NCBI RefSeq assembly: GCF_002514735.1
Contig: NZ_NBWU01000008.1
Coordinates: forward strand, 186,001 to 250,000
Length of the DNA: 64,000 nucleotides
Reading direction: 5' to 3'
Origin: Sediminicola luteus
Lineage (GTDB): Bacteria; Bacteroidota; Bacteroidia; Flavobacteriales; Flavobacteriaceae
Shown here: positions 11,501 to 19,015 of the stretch, piece after piece
Numbering within the stretch: the first letter of the stretch is position 1
Layout: each line of letters begins with the position of its first letter
Position numbers and translations under genes: made by a program
Notes under the pieces: model-generated
Told to the model about the DNA's origin: nothing
Database searches by the model: none
What the model saw: the letters and a program-made list of their open reading frames with translations, nothing else

Positions 11501-11878
11501 TTCACTTGTTGTTCCCCCAGCAGAAAGCAATCGGCCGTCGGCTAGATTATTTATACCGGGACAGAACATATCGTGATCTGTGTTAATCGTGAATTCTGCA
11601 CCGTCAACCCCTCCCTTACCATCAACGCCACCAAAGGGATCGAAGTATTGGGAAAAGGTAGCCCCATCACCATATTCAATAAAAGTGTTTCTGAACTGCG
11701 ACGACCAACATAGCAGTCGGCCATCGGGCAGGTTGGCCACGGCAACAGGGACGATGCCGAATTCTATTGGCGCACTCCATTGGCCCTGTGTACTAGCATT
11801 TTGGGACCAAATAGTATTTAAGAATAAAAAACAAGAAAGTAGTGTTAATGGTAATTTTCTTTTCATAGTTTCCATCAT
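5585..11878 (-). CDS. Secreted galactose-oxidase-family (AA5) protein with LamG, Ig-like and eight PKD domains, T9SS type A tail
   Basis: The signal peptide is about residues 1-25; the start could also be the ATG at 11866. The AA5 domain (about 30-545) is a kelch propeller plus the C-terminal early-set domain, and keeps the galactose oxidase active site: Cys106 in HDMFCPG and Tyr150 in PRGYQ, 44 residues apart as in the fungal enzyme (thioether cofactor), Trp168 in GGSWS, Tyr393-His394 in RTYHS and His491 in ATHATNNEQRR. A copper-dependent alcohol or sugar oxidation releasing hydrogen peroxide is therefore plausible; the substrate is unknown. The fungal N-terminal carbohydrate-binding domain is absent. 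Next come a LamG lectin-like domain (about 555-800), five Ig-like repeats with SGTYTFTT-like words (about 810-1310), eight PKD domains (about 1312-2010) and a T9SS type A tail (from about 2015). Export to the cell surface is expected. It lies about 200 nt downstream of the priming glycosyltransferase, on the same strand. Confidence 0.9.
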   Translation of the reverse strand: MMETMKRKLPLTLLSCFLFLNTIWSQNASTQGQWSAPIEFGIVPVAVANLPDGRLLCWSSQFRNTFIEYGDGATFSQYFDPFGGVDGKGGVDGAEFTINTDHDMFCPGINNLADGRLLSAGGTTSERTSIFDPQTGIWSVASEMNIPRGYQGNVTLQDGTVFTVGGSWSNGNSNNPNDPFRNGGKDAELWSPLTGWITLNNIQGEDIYTAADLASEDQGLYRVDNHVWLWPAPNGKLFHAGPSEMMHWIDVDVPNGLIVDAGIRQDLGQNKVDGYSMKGNTVMFDVGKILKTGGAPEYGDDHLNGKPAREGSFIIDLNGVSFGNTPNVTFAGNMGAARTMHNSTVLPNGEVLVTGGIESAEVFQDLGAVMGAEIYNENTGWRNVATMNEPRTYHSVAILMVDGRVFVGGGGLCDGSNPGCVNHFDAEIYSPPYLFDNSGNLATRPQITGISSGNANGPYNETVVDYNSTLTVNTNTNVTEFSLIRFSAATHATNNEQRRIPLNTVSGTSHSLSIPDRNLLPPGYYMLFALDANGTPSIAEVLKIGDAIPLSSNPNLVLDMKFDENSGASLSDDSANNNDGTVVEREDDGTPRTADDHQFSTGVFGNAIEFDGKEHTSNSLIDIPYDTSFETAQSQITLSAWVWRDTGSAIPQAGGKIANVGVVSHHYPNIFFGFHNTLYKWSFSTTNGYVDCYSGYAPLEGWNHIVATFDGEFARIYANGVEIAKNAATGMINLVDSGDRSSFTVSGFYEHREFHEFPVSIQAYANMSKITDEVDGKIDELKIYNVALGAEEISQLYQLGVATGNPDIPDCSGNEITVEYKLYDSASSTWGDWVTSTNKRILAKEGDELFIRAKDYSGQYFVTTQRMDGPTFDSNDFSNPENAYKLDTGIYGNADDGILGVSDSGIYVLTTENGCPTPIELRVLGSCDPGETVINTQYQINGVWQSGANSLSLDEGTKLVLSAIPDDPSLEITITLPNGVNVPDNYEIESLDPLSHQGEYLIMSNQGCSQILELTINDVDCNTLPLETEYQINSTPWVSGQNSVSVDIGSNLNLSIAPNGIPYSIVSNAANQNGKSNGTDDLLLTNITADDAGTYTFTTASGCSTTLEVSVNVSCAALNPQIEYQINAEGSFTQTGNTLSLDEGNNLELRLSPAGTSYQVTSNAANGNAKTMDTQSLTLNNVTSQDSGTYTFTTDSGCTETLNLTINTVGCNALNFRIEHNINDSGFIEGSSFVRVLPGDKLVISGLPNQNNGSPLAYTVNGPNSNNKPLNSSDLTINNIQNADGGTYELVSSSGCSSNIEVIVGANAAPTANTSASTLSGTAPLDVDFTGSGSTDDLAISSYQWNFGDGNTSNQADPTHQFINPGTYTVVLTVTDNEGAQDTEQLTIDVEAPNQAPNAVIQADILSGQAPLTINFNGTDSTDDEGINAYAWNFGNGNTENGEQVSHTFTTGGTFEVILTVTDTEGVEDSASVTINVAPPNNPPTAIIETNTTNGNAPLTVAFTGDLSTDDAGITTYLWDFGNGNTSNEPNPNHTFTESGNFTVNLTVTDTQGASDSDNVVISVGEVPNTPPLAQITVDNETGVAPLSVQFNSDSSTDDKGIVSYAWDFGNGQSSTDSNPAMIFSEPGTYTVKLTVWDQEDLSDSDTQTIVVDPVPNTAPVAVISSDKSEGEAPLTVQFSSSDSYDDKEIVSQTWDFGNGETSQQINATITFETPGEYTVSLTVSDAEGLSNTTQTSITVNLPEDNTPPVAKITSSTTSGIAPLAIAFDAGQSSDNIGITTYAWDFGDGTNSSESALNKTYAQAGQYTVVLTVTDANGNTDSDQIVITVSEMENTAPIAMAQATPLTGLAPLNVSFSSEGSYDDAGIQNYNWDFGDGTTSQDQNPTHLYTESGTFQAILTVSDAEGLTDTYNLTIVVNAPENMAPVAQITANGASGKVPLTVTFSSEGSTDDIGITNYSWDFGTGDTSSEENPQYTFTQVGTYEVVLTVTDEAGLSSTASFTITVNPNTNGNTIVQIAPNPVSGNVAHAYISYGNDTEPTKLGVYDSTGKLIYTFTPKDVLESGRYNIPLNNLVSGIYYLKVYFSNAPSKATRILVR
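5840..7950 (-). repeat. Array of eight PKD-domain repeats
   Basis: Eight units of about 87 codons encode PKD domains, each with a proline-rich opening (APxA or PPxA), a W-D/N-F-G-N/D-G core and a closing LTVTD-like strand. They differ from each other in DNA sequence, unlike the repeats of the second oxidase gene. They probably form a rigid stalk between the catalytic part and the sorting tail. Confidence 0.85.
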
Positions 11879-12091
11879 AGTGCGTTCTGTAGTTCAGCAT
11901 GGGTCTGGAAACAAAAATACGATGGCAATATTACCGCATGAAGAATTAAACGATTAAGCCCTTGATTAATCGGTAAAAGGTAAGCTTGTGATCGCTTGCG
12001 GACACAAGTCTGATAAAAGTTTGTTTTTCAGTTTTTTGAGATAATGTTTTTGAAGGGGAAGGCCCTAAAAACATGACTTCTGTCATGAGCG

Positions 12092-13465
12092 TTAAATACC
12101 CCTGGAGAAAAGGACCGTTGTTACGGTCTTGAATATAATCCTGATGTCCAATAAAATAGATTTGTTCTTGATGTAATATAGGTCGTATTCTAATTTTCGA
12201 ATAGAGTCCTCTAAGTTTTCGCCATATTTGTACTTGACCTGTGCCCAGCCAGTTACTCCAGGTTTTACCAAGTGTCTGGTATCATAAAAAGGGGTGACTT
12301 TTTTTAGTTTTTCCACAAACACCTTACGTTCTGGCCTCGGCCCAATAAATACCATATCACCTTTGATCACAGAAAGGATTTGAGGTAATTCGTCAACTCT
12401 AAATTTTCGTAGGATTTTTCCGAACTTGGTTATTCTAGCATCATTTTTTTGTGCCATTTGTGCGCCTTGTTTTTCGGCATTCACTACCATAGAGCGAAAC
12501 TTGTATATTTTGTACTCTTTTCCATATTTACCAACCCGAAGTTGGGTGTAAAAAAGTGGGCCCCTATTGAAGAATACGTTTAAGAACATTACGAAGGGGG
12601 TAACCATAAAAAAAGCGATACCCGTTACCAATGTTAGCGTAAAATTGAAAACGAAACCAGCAATACTCTGTATGTATCTGATTTTTCTGTTTTTTAGTTG
12701 AAGTATTTCATAAATACTGTCATTATGAGAGTCAATGGGTAGCGCCTCGTATACACTTTCGTAAAACGAAGTATAGCTTACAATGTCCTCGCCCCTTAAA
12801 ATGGAATTAACCATTTCGGCTTCCATGAACTTTGAAAAATGGTTGTAATTTCTTGTGTTGATAATCCATGAGCTTACTTGATTTTGCTCTATTTTTTCCA
12901 TTAATTCGGCCGAATCCGAAAACTCATCATTCAGGTGTGATGCCACGACTTTATGATAAGTTTCGGAATCATTACCATTAATCAGGCCAATATTGCGCTC
13001 TAAACTGTTTTTGGTGGTTTCGTCGTAGAGATACAGAACCCTTTTGGTCGTAGGGACGAATTTAAATACGTAATTGAATAATAAGCGCCATAATACAAGT
13101 TGTATGGGGCAAAAAACCAGAAAGACCAAGAGGTGGATTCGCCAATAAGCGAAATCAAAAATTATTGTGGTAATAACGAACTGTGAAACCGTAAATAGGG
13201 TAACAATCGTAAAGACCCTTAATATAGAGACGGATAACGACTTGGGTATTTTCTCTAAATTGTATAGATCGAGTACATAGGATATCACAAAATAACTGAT
13301 TACCCCGATTAAGAAGATGCTGATCTTGGTTGCCGTAAAATCCTCATCTTGATAGTCAATGGCTTGTAAAACAAAGTTTTTAAGGGAAAAGCCAATTAAA
13401 AAAAGATCACCTATAAGAAGTATAGATTTTCGCTCTAATGTATTTAGGATAGACTTATTAGCCAT
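12092..13465 (-). CDS. Exopolysaccharide priming sugar transferase (WbaP/WcaJ type, polyprenyl-phosphate)
   Basis: A 457-residue membrane protein. The N-terminal part has several hydrophobic helices (about 15-160), then a soluble linker domain, one more membrane segment (about 270-295) and the C-terminal bacterial sugar-transferase domain. The latter shows the family signatures KFRSM, the region around KFRVDELPQ, and GPRPER followed by KPGVTGWAQ. Enzymes of this family transfer a sugar-1-phosphate from a nucleotide sugar to undecaprenyl phosphate at the inner membrane, starting a repeat unit. The gene is divergent from the CapD-like gene across a 176-bp gap. It is the only glycosyltransferase in the window, so the other enzymes of the pathway must be encoded elsewhere. 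A TAATTTTG box (13494-13501, minus strand) resembles the Bacteroidota -7 element. Confidence 0.93.
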   Translation of the reverse strand: MANKSILNTLERKSILLIGDLFLIGFSLKNFVLQAIDYQDEDFTATKISIFLIGVISYFVISYVLDLYNLEKIPKSLSVSILRVFTIVTLFTVSQFVITTIIFDFAYWRIHLLVFLVFCPIQLVLWRLLFNYVFKFVPTTKRVLYLYDETTKNSLERNIGLINGNDSETYHKVVASHLNDEFSDSAELMEKIEQNQVSSWIINTRNYNHFSKFMEAEMVNSILRGEDIVSYTSFYESVYEALPIDSHNDSIYEILQLKNRKIRYIQSIAGFVFNFTLTLVTGIAFFMVTPFVMFLNVFFNRGPLFYTQLRVGKYGKEYKIYKFRSMVVNAEKQGAQMAQKNDARITKFGKILRKFRVDELPQILSVIKGDMVFIGPRPERKVFVEKLKKVTPFYDTRHLVKPGVTGWAQVKYKYGENLEDSIRKLEYDLYYIKNKSILLDIRIIFKTVTTVLFSRGI

Positions 13466-13613
13466 GGGCTTTGGGGTTTACAAAATCTGAACGCAAAATT
13501 AGGATTTATAGTGTGAAGGACTTTTCTATTTTTTGAAATTGGTCCAATAACCGATTTTTAGACAACTTTAACGAAAAGAAACCCGCGTTTTCCTGTCCTT
13601 ATAACTAAAGATT

Positions 13614-13621
13614 TACATTTG
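13614..13621 (+). promoter_or_regulatory. Bacteroidota-type -7 promoter box upstream of the CapD-like gene
   Basis: TACATTTG fits the TAnnTTTG consensus. No good -33 TTG is seen at the expected distance. The transcript would start about 14 nt before the ATG at 13642, so the in-frame TTG at 13624 lies too close to the box to be the start. Confidence 0.4.
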
Positions 13622-13641
13622 AGTTGTTAAGAAGCCCTGAA

Positions 13642-15546
13642 ATGAAACAAACTAAAACTTTACACGAGAAATTAATACCTATCGGATTGGTCTTTGCGAT
13701 AGATATTTTTTTGACTGCCGTTTCTTTCGTTCTTTCTTATGTCCTATGTTCCTTTATCTTACCAGAAATCACGAGTCATACCATGCTATTGCAACTTCCG
13801 GTGATAGTCGCGATTTCTTCAATTATCTTTTTGTCGATTGGAATCCATAAGGGTGTAGTTAAGTACGATCGAATTCGTGAAGTCTACAGTATTTTCAACG
13901 CCATTTGTTTGGCCAATATACTAACCATAGTATTGGTGGTGATCAATGGTAAATTGGTTATGGAACAAGATTTTATGGTTCCTTTGTCCATAATAATCGT
14001 TCACAGTATTCTCAGTTTTTCTGCTCTTGTGATTTCGAGACTTATCTACAAAAAGATAATGTTACGGATCAAACGGGATATGTCCAATGGAATCCAAACC
14101 CTTTTGGTACATGATATTCCTATGAAGGAAATGAATGCCCTGCATGGCGATTTATTGGAAAAGCTCTTGATGAAAGGTTATCGTGTTACTGGTGAATTTG
14201 GTCTAGATGAGTACATAGCTAAAAATGATACCGTTGCCCAGAAATCTGATGCGAGAGAGGAAGAGAAAAACGTGTTGTTTCTTTCATTAAAAAATGAAAA
14301 CCCTAAACTTTGGGATGTAGTTAGTACTTCGTTTAACCTTGGGTATTCGTTATCATTGATTTTGTTGGATAAGACTACATTGAAAAGAAATGACGATTTT
14401 AATTTCAGGGTAGAAAAATTGGACATCAATCATTTGTTCCCCGCACAGATTGGCTTCGATGCCAGGGAAATGGACAAGATGCGGAAATATTATGAGGCTG
14501 AAACCATTTTTATCACCGGGGCAGGTGGTGCCATAGCAAGTGCCTACGTTCGGGTTTTGGCAGAACTGAATGTGAAGTTGAGATTGGTGTTGGTCGATAA
14601 TTCGGAGGCGTCTTTGAACAATGTGGTGAATACCGTGGGTCGCATGCCGCTCATAGAGGTTGTTTCTGTACTGTTGGATGTAAAGAATAAGAGAAGATTG
14701 AAAGAATTGGTGGGTAAATATAGGCCTGCTATTATTCTTCACGCTGCAGGTAACAGTACTTCGGAGTTTTTAGAGGATGATTTTGAAAAGGCCATTCAAG
14801 AAAATGTGATGGCGACCAAAAGTTTAGCCGATATAGCCAAAGAAAACAAGGTCAAAGAGTTTATATTTTGTTCCACGGTCCATGCTAAAATGCCTAGGAA
14901 TACCCTAGATGTCAGTAAACGATTGGCCGAAATGTACCTTCATTGTTTAAATGAGCCTGGAAACCTAACCAAGTTTACCAGTTTTAGGATAAATGATGTT
15001 TATGATTCATATGGTTCGAATTTAATTAAGATCCAAAAAGCCTTGACCCTAAAGAAAGATTTGGAACTTATTGGTTCTAACAATCAAGTAAAATTCATTG
15101 GCAAGGACGATGTAGCCAAATTAATGCTCAGGTTGTTAATTGGGGATAGTTCTGGTTACCATGCAGGCGGGATCTTCAAAAGTCCAATCGGTATTGAAGT
15201 AGGCCTGAACAGATTGGTTGAATTGTTTGGGGCAGGTAAATTGGCCTTAGAGAAAAAGCAAACCAGTGCCCTACCTCATTCCAAACGCATTCTTATGGAT
15301 TTAAAACCAACCGGATTTTCGGGTTATTCCCGTTTGTTTGAGGCTTGTGAAGATGGAATGGAAGAAAAGAAGGAATACGTTATCCAAAAAATCGAAAGTT
15401 TGTGCTTAAGCGTCTTGTTTAACGAAAAGGAATTGGGGCCGGTTTTTGATCTCATCCATGAGTTTGGATCAGGTCCTTGGGAAAAACTTTATAAATTGCA
15501 CAATAATAATAAGGAACATAAAGTTTTAAAACTCCAATCTAAATAG
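13642..15546 (+). CDS. CapD/FlaA1-like nucleotide-sugar epimerase/dehydratase family membrane protein, active site degenerate
   Basis: 634 residues from the ATG at 13642. Four membrane helices (about 10-130) and a poorly conserved middle part precede a short-chain dehydrogenase-type domain starting at about 291 (ITGAGGAIAS). The architecture matches the WbpM/CapD group, which converts UDP-GlcNAc to a 4-keto-6-deoxy sugar. In active members the catalytic stretch reads STDKA...MGxSK (or YGxTK). Here it reads STVHA at about 411-415 and LDVSKR at about 422-427: the Asp-Lys pair is Val-His and the Met/Tyr is Leu-Asp, while the later Ser-Lys is kept. The protein may be non-catalytic or have a changed reaction. 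It is first of three genes on this strand (5 nt before the export lipoprotein). An N-terminal extension from TTG at 13624 is less likely. Confidence 0.8.
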   Translation: MKQTKTLHEKLIPIGLVFAIDIFLTAVSFVLSYVLCSFILPEITSHTMLLQLPVIVAISSIIFLSIGIHKGVVKYDRIREVYSIFNAICLANILTIVLVVINGKLVMEQDFMVPLSIIIVHSILSFSALVISRLIYKKIMLRIKRDMSNGIQTLLVHDIPMKEMNALHGDLLEKLLMKGYRVTGEFGLDEYIAKNDTVAQKSDAREEEKNVLFLSLKNENPKLWDVVSTSFNLGYSLSLILLDKTTLKRNDDFNFRVEKLDINHLFPAQIGFDAREMDKMRKYYEAETIFITGAGGAIASAYVRVLAELNVKLRLVLVDNSEASLNNVVNTVGRMPLIEVVSVLLDVKNKRRLKELVGKYRPAIILHAAGNSTSEFLEDDFEKAIQENVMATKSLADIAKENKVKEFIFCSTVHAKMPRNTLDVSKRLAEMYLHCLNEPGNLTKFTSFRINDVYDSYGSNLIKIQKALTLKKDLELIGSNNQVKFIGKDDVAKLMLRLLIGDSSGYHAGGIFKSPIGIEVGLNRLVELFGAGKLALEKKQTSALPHSKRILMDLKPTGFSGYSRLFEACEDGMEEKKEYVIQKIESLCLSVLFNEKELGPVFDLIHEFGSGPWEKLYKLHNNNKEHKVLKLQSK

Positions 15547-15551
15547 ATTCC

Positions 15552-16310
15552 ATGAATCGTAAAAACATTCTTCCCCTCGTCATTTTTACCCTTCTTCTTA
15601 TTGGCTGTGCCTCTAAAGAAGAGGTGGTTTATTTTCAAGATGCCAAAGATTATGAGACTCTTGTAAACGATACCCAATACGACTATAAATTTAAGATAGA
15701 TGACGTACTTAGTATACATATTTCTACCTTAGACCCGCAGGCAAGTGTTCCCTTTAATTTGTTTAGAGGAGCACAAGAAGGCGATATTAGACCAGAACAA
15801 GTAGATTATATTATAGATAAAGAAGGAAATATTGATTTTCCCGTGCTTGGTTCTTTAAAAATGGTCGGTTTATCTCCCAGTGAAGCAAAAGAACTTTTGA
15901 GAAATAGGCTGGAAGATTATCTGAAAGACCCAATAATCAATATTCGATTAAAAAATTTCTCGGTTACCGTTTTGGGAGAGGTCAATAGACCTGGAACCTA
16001 TCCGGTCAATGGAGAGCAAATTACCATACTGGAAGCTATTGGTATGGCTAATGACTTAACAATTAAGGGGATGCGGACCAATGTTTTGGTGATTCGCGAC
16101 TTTAATGGTACCAAGGCTTATTACAGAATTGACCTGACTTCAAAGGAATGTTTGGAATCCCCGGTGTATTACCTTACCCAGAACGATGTGGTTTATATAG
16201 AACCGAATAATTCGGCCATAACTTCATCTTCCCTGGATAATAGGGCCACAATTGCGGTTTCCATTGCCTCGTTGTTAATTACTTCCACGGTACTTATTCT
16301 TACCAGATAA
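15552..16310 (+). CDS. Polysaccharide export lipoprotein (Wza-like, Poly_export/SLBB)
   Basis: 252 residues. A lipoprotein signal peptide ends in LLLIGCAS, with the lipid-bearing Cys near residue 19. A polysaccharide export domain follows (IDDVLSIHISTLDP at about 48-61, then IDKEGNIDFPVLGSL), and then an SLBB-type domain (VTVLGEVNRPGTYPV). A hydrophobic C-terminal helix of about 20 residues ends the protein, consistent with outer-membrane insertion as in Wza. It should form the outer-membrane channel for the exported polysaccharide, working with the kinase/co-polymerase encoded 10 nt downstream. The flavobacterial members are shorter than E. coli Wza, and this length is normal for them. Confidence 0.93.
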   Translation: MNRKNILPLVIFTLLLIGCASKEEVVYFQDAKDYETLVNDTQYDYKFKIDDVLSIHISTLDPQASVPFNLFRGAQEGDIRPEQVDYIIDKEGNIDFPVLGSLKMVGLSPSEAKELLRNRLEDYLKDPIINIRLKNFSVTVLGEVNRPGTYPVNGEQITILEAIGMANDLTIKGMRTNVLVIRDFNGTKAYYRIDLTSKECLESPVYYLTQNDVVYIEPNNSAITSSSLDNRATIAVSIASLLITSTVLILTR

Positions 16311-16320
16311 ACTTTAGTTG

Positions 16321-18684
16321 ATGGATGTATTTCAAGAAGGGTTCGGTGATCGAACCGATCTAAAGGAGTTAATTTTCGGTTATCTCAAATATTGGTATTG
16401 GTTTGCCTTAGGGGTATTTTGTATGATAGGTTTGGCCTATGTGTATAACAAGTATTCGGTGCCAAAGTTTGAAGTGAAATCCAAAATACAGATTTTGGAG
16501 GAGAAAGGAGCTTCTCCAGAGATGACGGTTTTTAAGGATTTAAGTTTTTTTTCAGGTAAATCCAACGATGTTTTGGATGAGATTGAGATAATCAATTCCC
16601 GGTCTAATTTTATCCAAGTGGTTCGGCGATTGGGAACTAACGTTGTCTATACGGCTATAGGAGATATTAAGAAAAGTGAGGTGTATAAAGAAACGCCTAT
16701 CAAGGTTAACTTTTTGGCGGCCGATTCATTAATTTATCAATCAAAATTTTCTTTTTTCGTAAAATTAGACTCCAAAAATAGTTTTTCGTACCGAGTCGAA
16801 GAAAGCGACGCCCCGGTCGTTTTTCCATATGGTAAAAATATTGAAACTCCCATTGGCGATATAATCATTACGCCAGACGATCGCTACTTTAATGCGTATC
16901 AAGGGCAATTGCTGAAGATTAGTCTCAACCCCTTGGAAAAAGTAGCCCAAGGCTATAAGAATTTAGTTAAGATTTCGAATATTGAAGAATACTCTAAAAT
17001 CGTAAATCTGGCTATGACACATCCAGTCCCTCAAAAAGCTAGGGATATTCTTAATGAATTGGTCGATGTATACAATCAAAATGCGGTTAATGATAAAAAA
17101 GAGATAGCTGATCGAACTTTTTCTTTTATTAATGAAAGAATCAATAGTATAAGCTCTAATCTTTCTCAAGTAGATCAGAGTGCCCAAGAATTTAAAACGT
17201 CAAGAGGATTGGCAGATATAGGGTCCCAGGCCAATATCAATCTAAACATTGGTGCTGAAAACCAACAATTGTTGGAAAATGCAAGAACCCAGTTGAACAT
17301 GGCATCTTCCATGAAGGGTATCGTAGATGGGGCGGAAGACTTTTCGCAAACTCTACCAGCCAATATTGGTCTTTCCGATCCTTCGGTTACGAATGCCACT
17401 GCAAAATACAACCAACTGGTACAAGAACGTAAAAGACTCTTAAAGAGTTCTAATGAGAAAAACCCTATGATTGTTAATATTGATGATCAATTGAAGGGCA
17501 TAAAAAATAGCTTGCAATCCAGTTTAAATAATACGGTAGGGAATTTAACCTTACAAGTGAATAATCTGAGTACCCAACAATCACGTATCAATTCAAAAAT
17601 ATATTCGGCCCCAAAAAATGAAAGGGCACTTAGGGATATTACCAGAAAGCAAGAAACGACGGAAGCATTATACTTGTTTCTTTTGCAAAGAAGGGAGGAA
17701 TCCCAGGTAGCCTTGGCATCTGCAGCCCCAAAATCTCGGGTTATTGATCGGGCCCATTTAGCTGACGATGCTCCGGTATCTCCCAATAAACCAAAAATTT
17801 ATCTGGCAGCTCTTGTGTTAGGCGTATTGATACCATTTGCGTTCGTACACTTGGCGAAGGTCTTGGACAATAAAATCCATAACATGGCAAGCCTCGAAAA
17901 ATTGGTGAAGAATTATCCGGTTTTGGCCGAATTACCCAAGGTTGATAAAAAGAAGAAAATTGTTTTGGATGGGGACTCTAGATCGGTTCTTTCAGAGTCT
18001 TTACGCATTTTAAGAACGAATTTGGATTATCTAGTAAAATCCGGTCCGGCAGAAGAAAAGAATAATGTGGTATTGATTACCTCAAGTGTTTCGGGAGAAG
18101 GAAAGACATTTGTTTCTTCGAATTTGGCTGCCATTTTTTCCAGTACAGGCAAAAAGGTATTGTTGATTGGTGCCGATATTCGAAATCCTAAAATCCATGA
18201 TTTCTTTGATGGGGGTAGTAAGGAAAAAGCACAATCTCTTGGTTTATCCGAGTATTTGATGGATGAAGCTTTGAATGAAAATGATGTCATCCAGCAAGCC
18301 ACGATCAACGATTATAGAATAGATATAGTATACTCAGGTAAAATATATCCAAATCCCTCTGAGTTGTTGATGCGTGAAAGGATAGAGACCCTTTTGAAAA
18401 AAGTTTCTCAGGAATATGATTATGTAATTGTAGATTCTGCACCATTAATGTTGGTAACCGATACGTTATTGATTACCCCATACACCAACCACACCTTGTA
18501 TGTAACACGAGCCGATGTTACTGAGACTAAAGTGGTAGATTTCCCTATAGCACTGGCTAAGGAAGGGAAGGTTAAAGGCCTTTGTTTTATCGTGAACGAT
18601 GTAAAAGAAGGAAATTTAGGATATGGTGGTAAATATGGATATGGATACGGGATTAAAACTAAAAAATGGTGGCAGTTTGGTTAA
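16321..18684 (+). CDS. Polysaccharide co-polymerase / tyrosine autokinase (Wzc-like, PCP-2a plus BY-kinase)
   Basis: 787 residues from the ATG at 16321; the TTG just before it is in frame but unlikely. Two membrane helices (about 20-40 and 490-510) bracket a periplasmic Wzz-type domain with coiled-coil segments. The cytoplasmic BY-kinase domain has Walker A SGEGKT (near 591), Walker A' LLIGADIRNPK and Walker B VIVDSAP. The C-terminus has a tyrosine cluster (YGGKYGYGYG), the usual autophosphorylation tail. The protein controls chain length and export of polysaccharide with the Wza-like lipoprotein. Cycling of its tyrosine phosphorylation is probably reversed by the PHP phosphatase encoded at 24884-25621. 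The first Asp of Walker A' is Gly here. A strong terminator follows. Confidence 0.94.
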   Translation: MDVFQEGFGDRTDLKELIFGYLKYWYWFALGVFCMIGLAYVYNKYSVPKFEVKSKIQILEEKGASPEMTVFKDLSFFSGKSNDVLDEIEIINSRSNFIQVVRRLGTNVVYTAIGDIKKSEVYKETPIKVNFLAADSLIYQSKFSFFVKLDSKNSFSYRVEESDAPVVFPYGKNIETPIGDIIITPDDRYFNAYQGQLLKISLNPLEKVAQGYKNLVKISNIEEYSKIVNLAMTHPVPQKARDILNELVDVYNQNAVNDKKEIADRTFSFINERINSISSNLSQVDQSAQEFKTSRGLADIGSQANINLNIGAENQQLLENARTQLNMASSMKGIVDGAEDFSQTLPANIGLSDPSVTNATAKYNQLVQERKRLLKSSNEKNPMIVNIDDQLKGIKNSLQSSLNNTVGNLTLQVNNLSTQQSRINSKIYSAPKNERALRDITRKQETTEALYLFLLQRREESQVALASAAPKSRVIDRAHLADDAPVSPNKPKIYLAALVLGVLIPFAFVHLAKVLDNKIHNMASLEKLVKNYPVLAELPKVDKKKKIVLDGDSRSVLSESLRILRTNLDYLVKSGPAEEKNNVVLITSSVSGEGKTFVSSNLAAIFSSTGKKVLLIGADIRNPKIHDFFDGGSKEKAQSLGLSEYLMDEALNENDVIQQATINDYRIDIVYSGKIYPNPSELLMRERIETLLKKVSQEYDYVIVDSAPLMLVTDTLLITPYTNHTLYVTRADVTETKVVDFPIALAKEGKVKGLCFIVNDVKEGNLGYGGKYGYGYGIKTKKWWQFG

Positions 18685-18706
18685 GATAAGATAGCCCTGT
18701 ATAATT

Positions 18707-18746
18707 AAAAAATCCCGTAGAACCTGATGGTAGTGCGGGATTTTTT
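18707..18746 (+). terminator. Rho-independent terminator of the exopolysaccharide operon
   Basis: A perfect 11-bp inverted repeat (AAAAAATCCCG / CGGGATTTTTT) with an 18-nt loop and a six-T run lies 22 nt after the kinase stop. It ends the three-gene operon and isolates the second oxidase gene, which must have its own promoter. Confidence 0.88.
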
Positions 18747-19015
18747 GTTTGCCTATTGTGCATTAAATTGATATTTGGCATCAATAAGTAGTAACATATG
18801 TTTTCAAGATCAAGGTTTGATTTATTGGGAAAATGAATGCCTTTGTGGTCTTTATTTACCATTAATCCCGAAAAGGTTCCATTTTATCGATTGTTGATAA
18901 TATATGATGGTTTTCATTCTTGTTTTCTAGGTTGTTAGGTGATTTTGCCCTTCATTTGTAACTCTTCCCTACAAATCTGTTTAATAACTAGATGTGAATC
19001 TAATCAACAGTATTC
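18747..19015 (+). other. AT-rich leader region of the second oxidase gene, no gene seen
   Basis: No supported gene lies between the terminator and the ATG at 19016. A TTCATTTG box at 18951-18958 differs from the TAnnTTTG consensus by one base and would give a leader of about 50 nt. I found no clear -33 element or operator-like palindrome. Confidence 0.35.

Noticed and set aside
13624-13641. TTG start for the CapD-like gene
   Set aside because: The TTG lies 3 nt after a -7 promoter box and upstream of the expected transcript start; the ATG at 13642 fits better.
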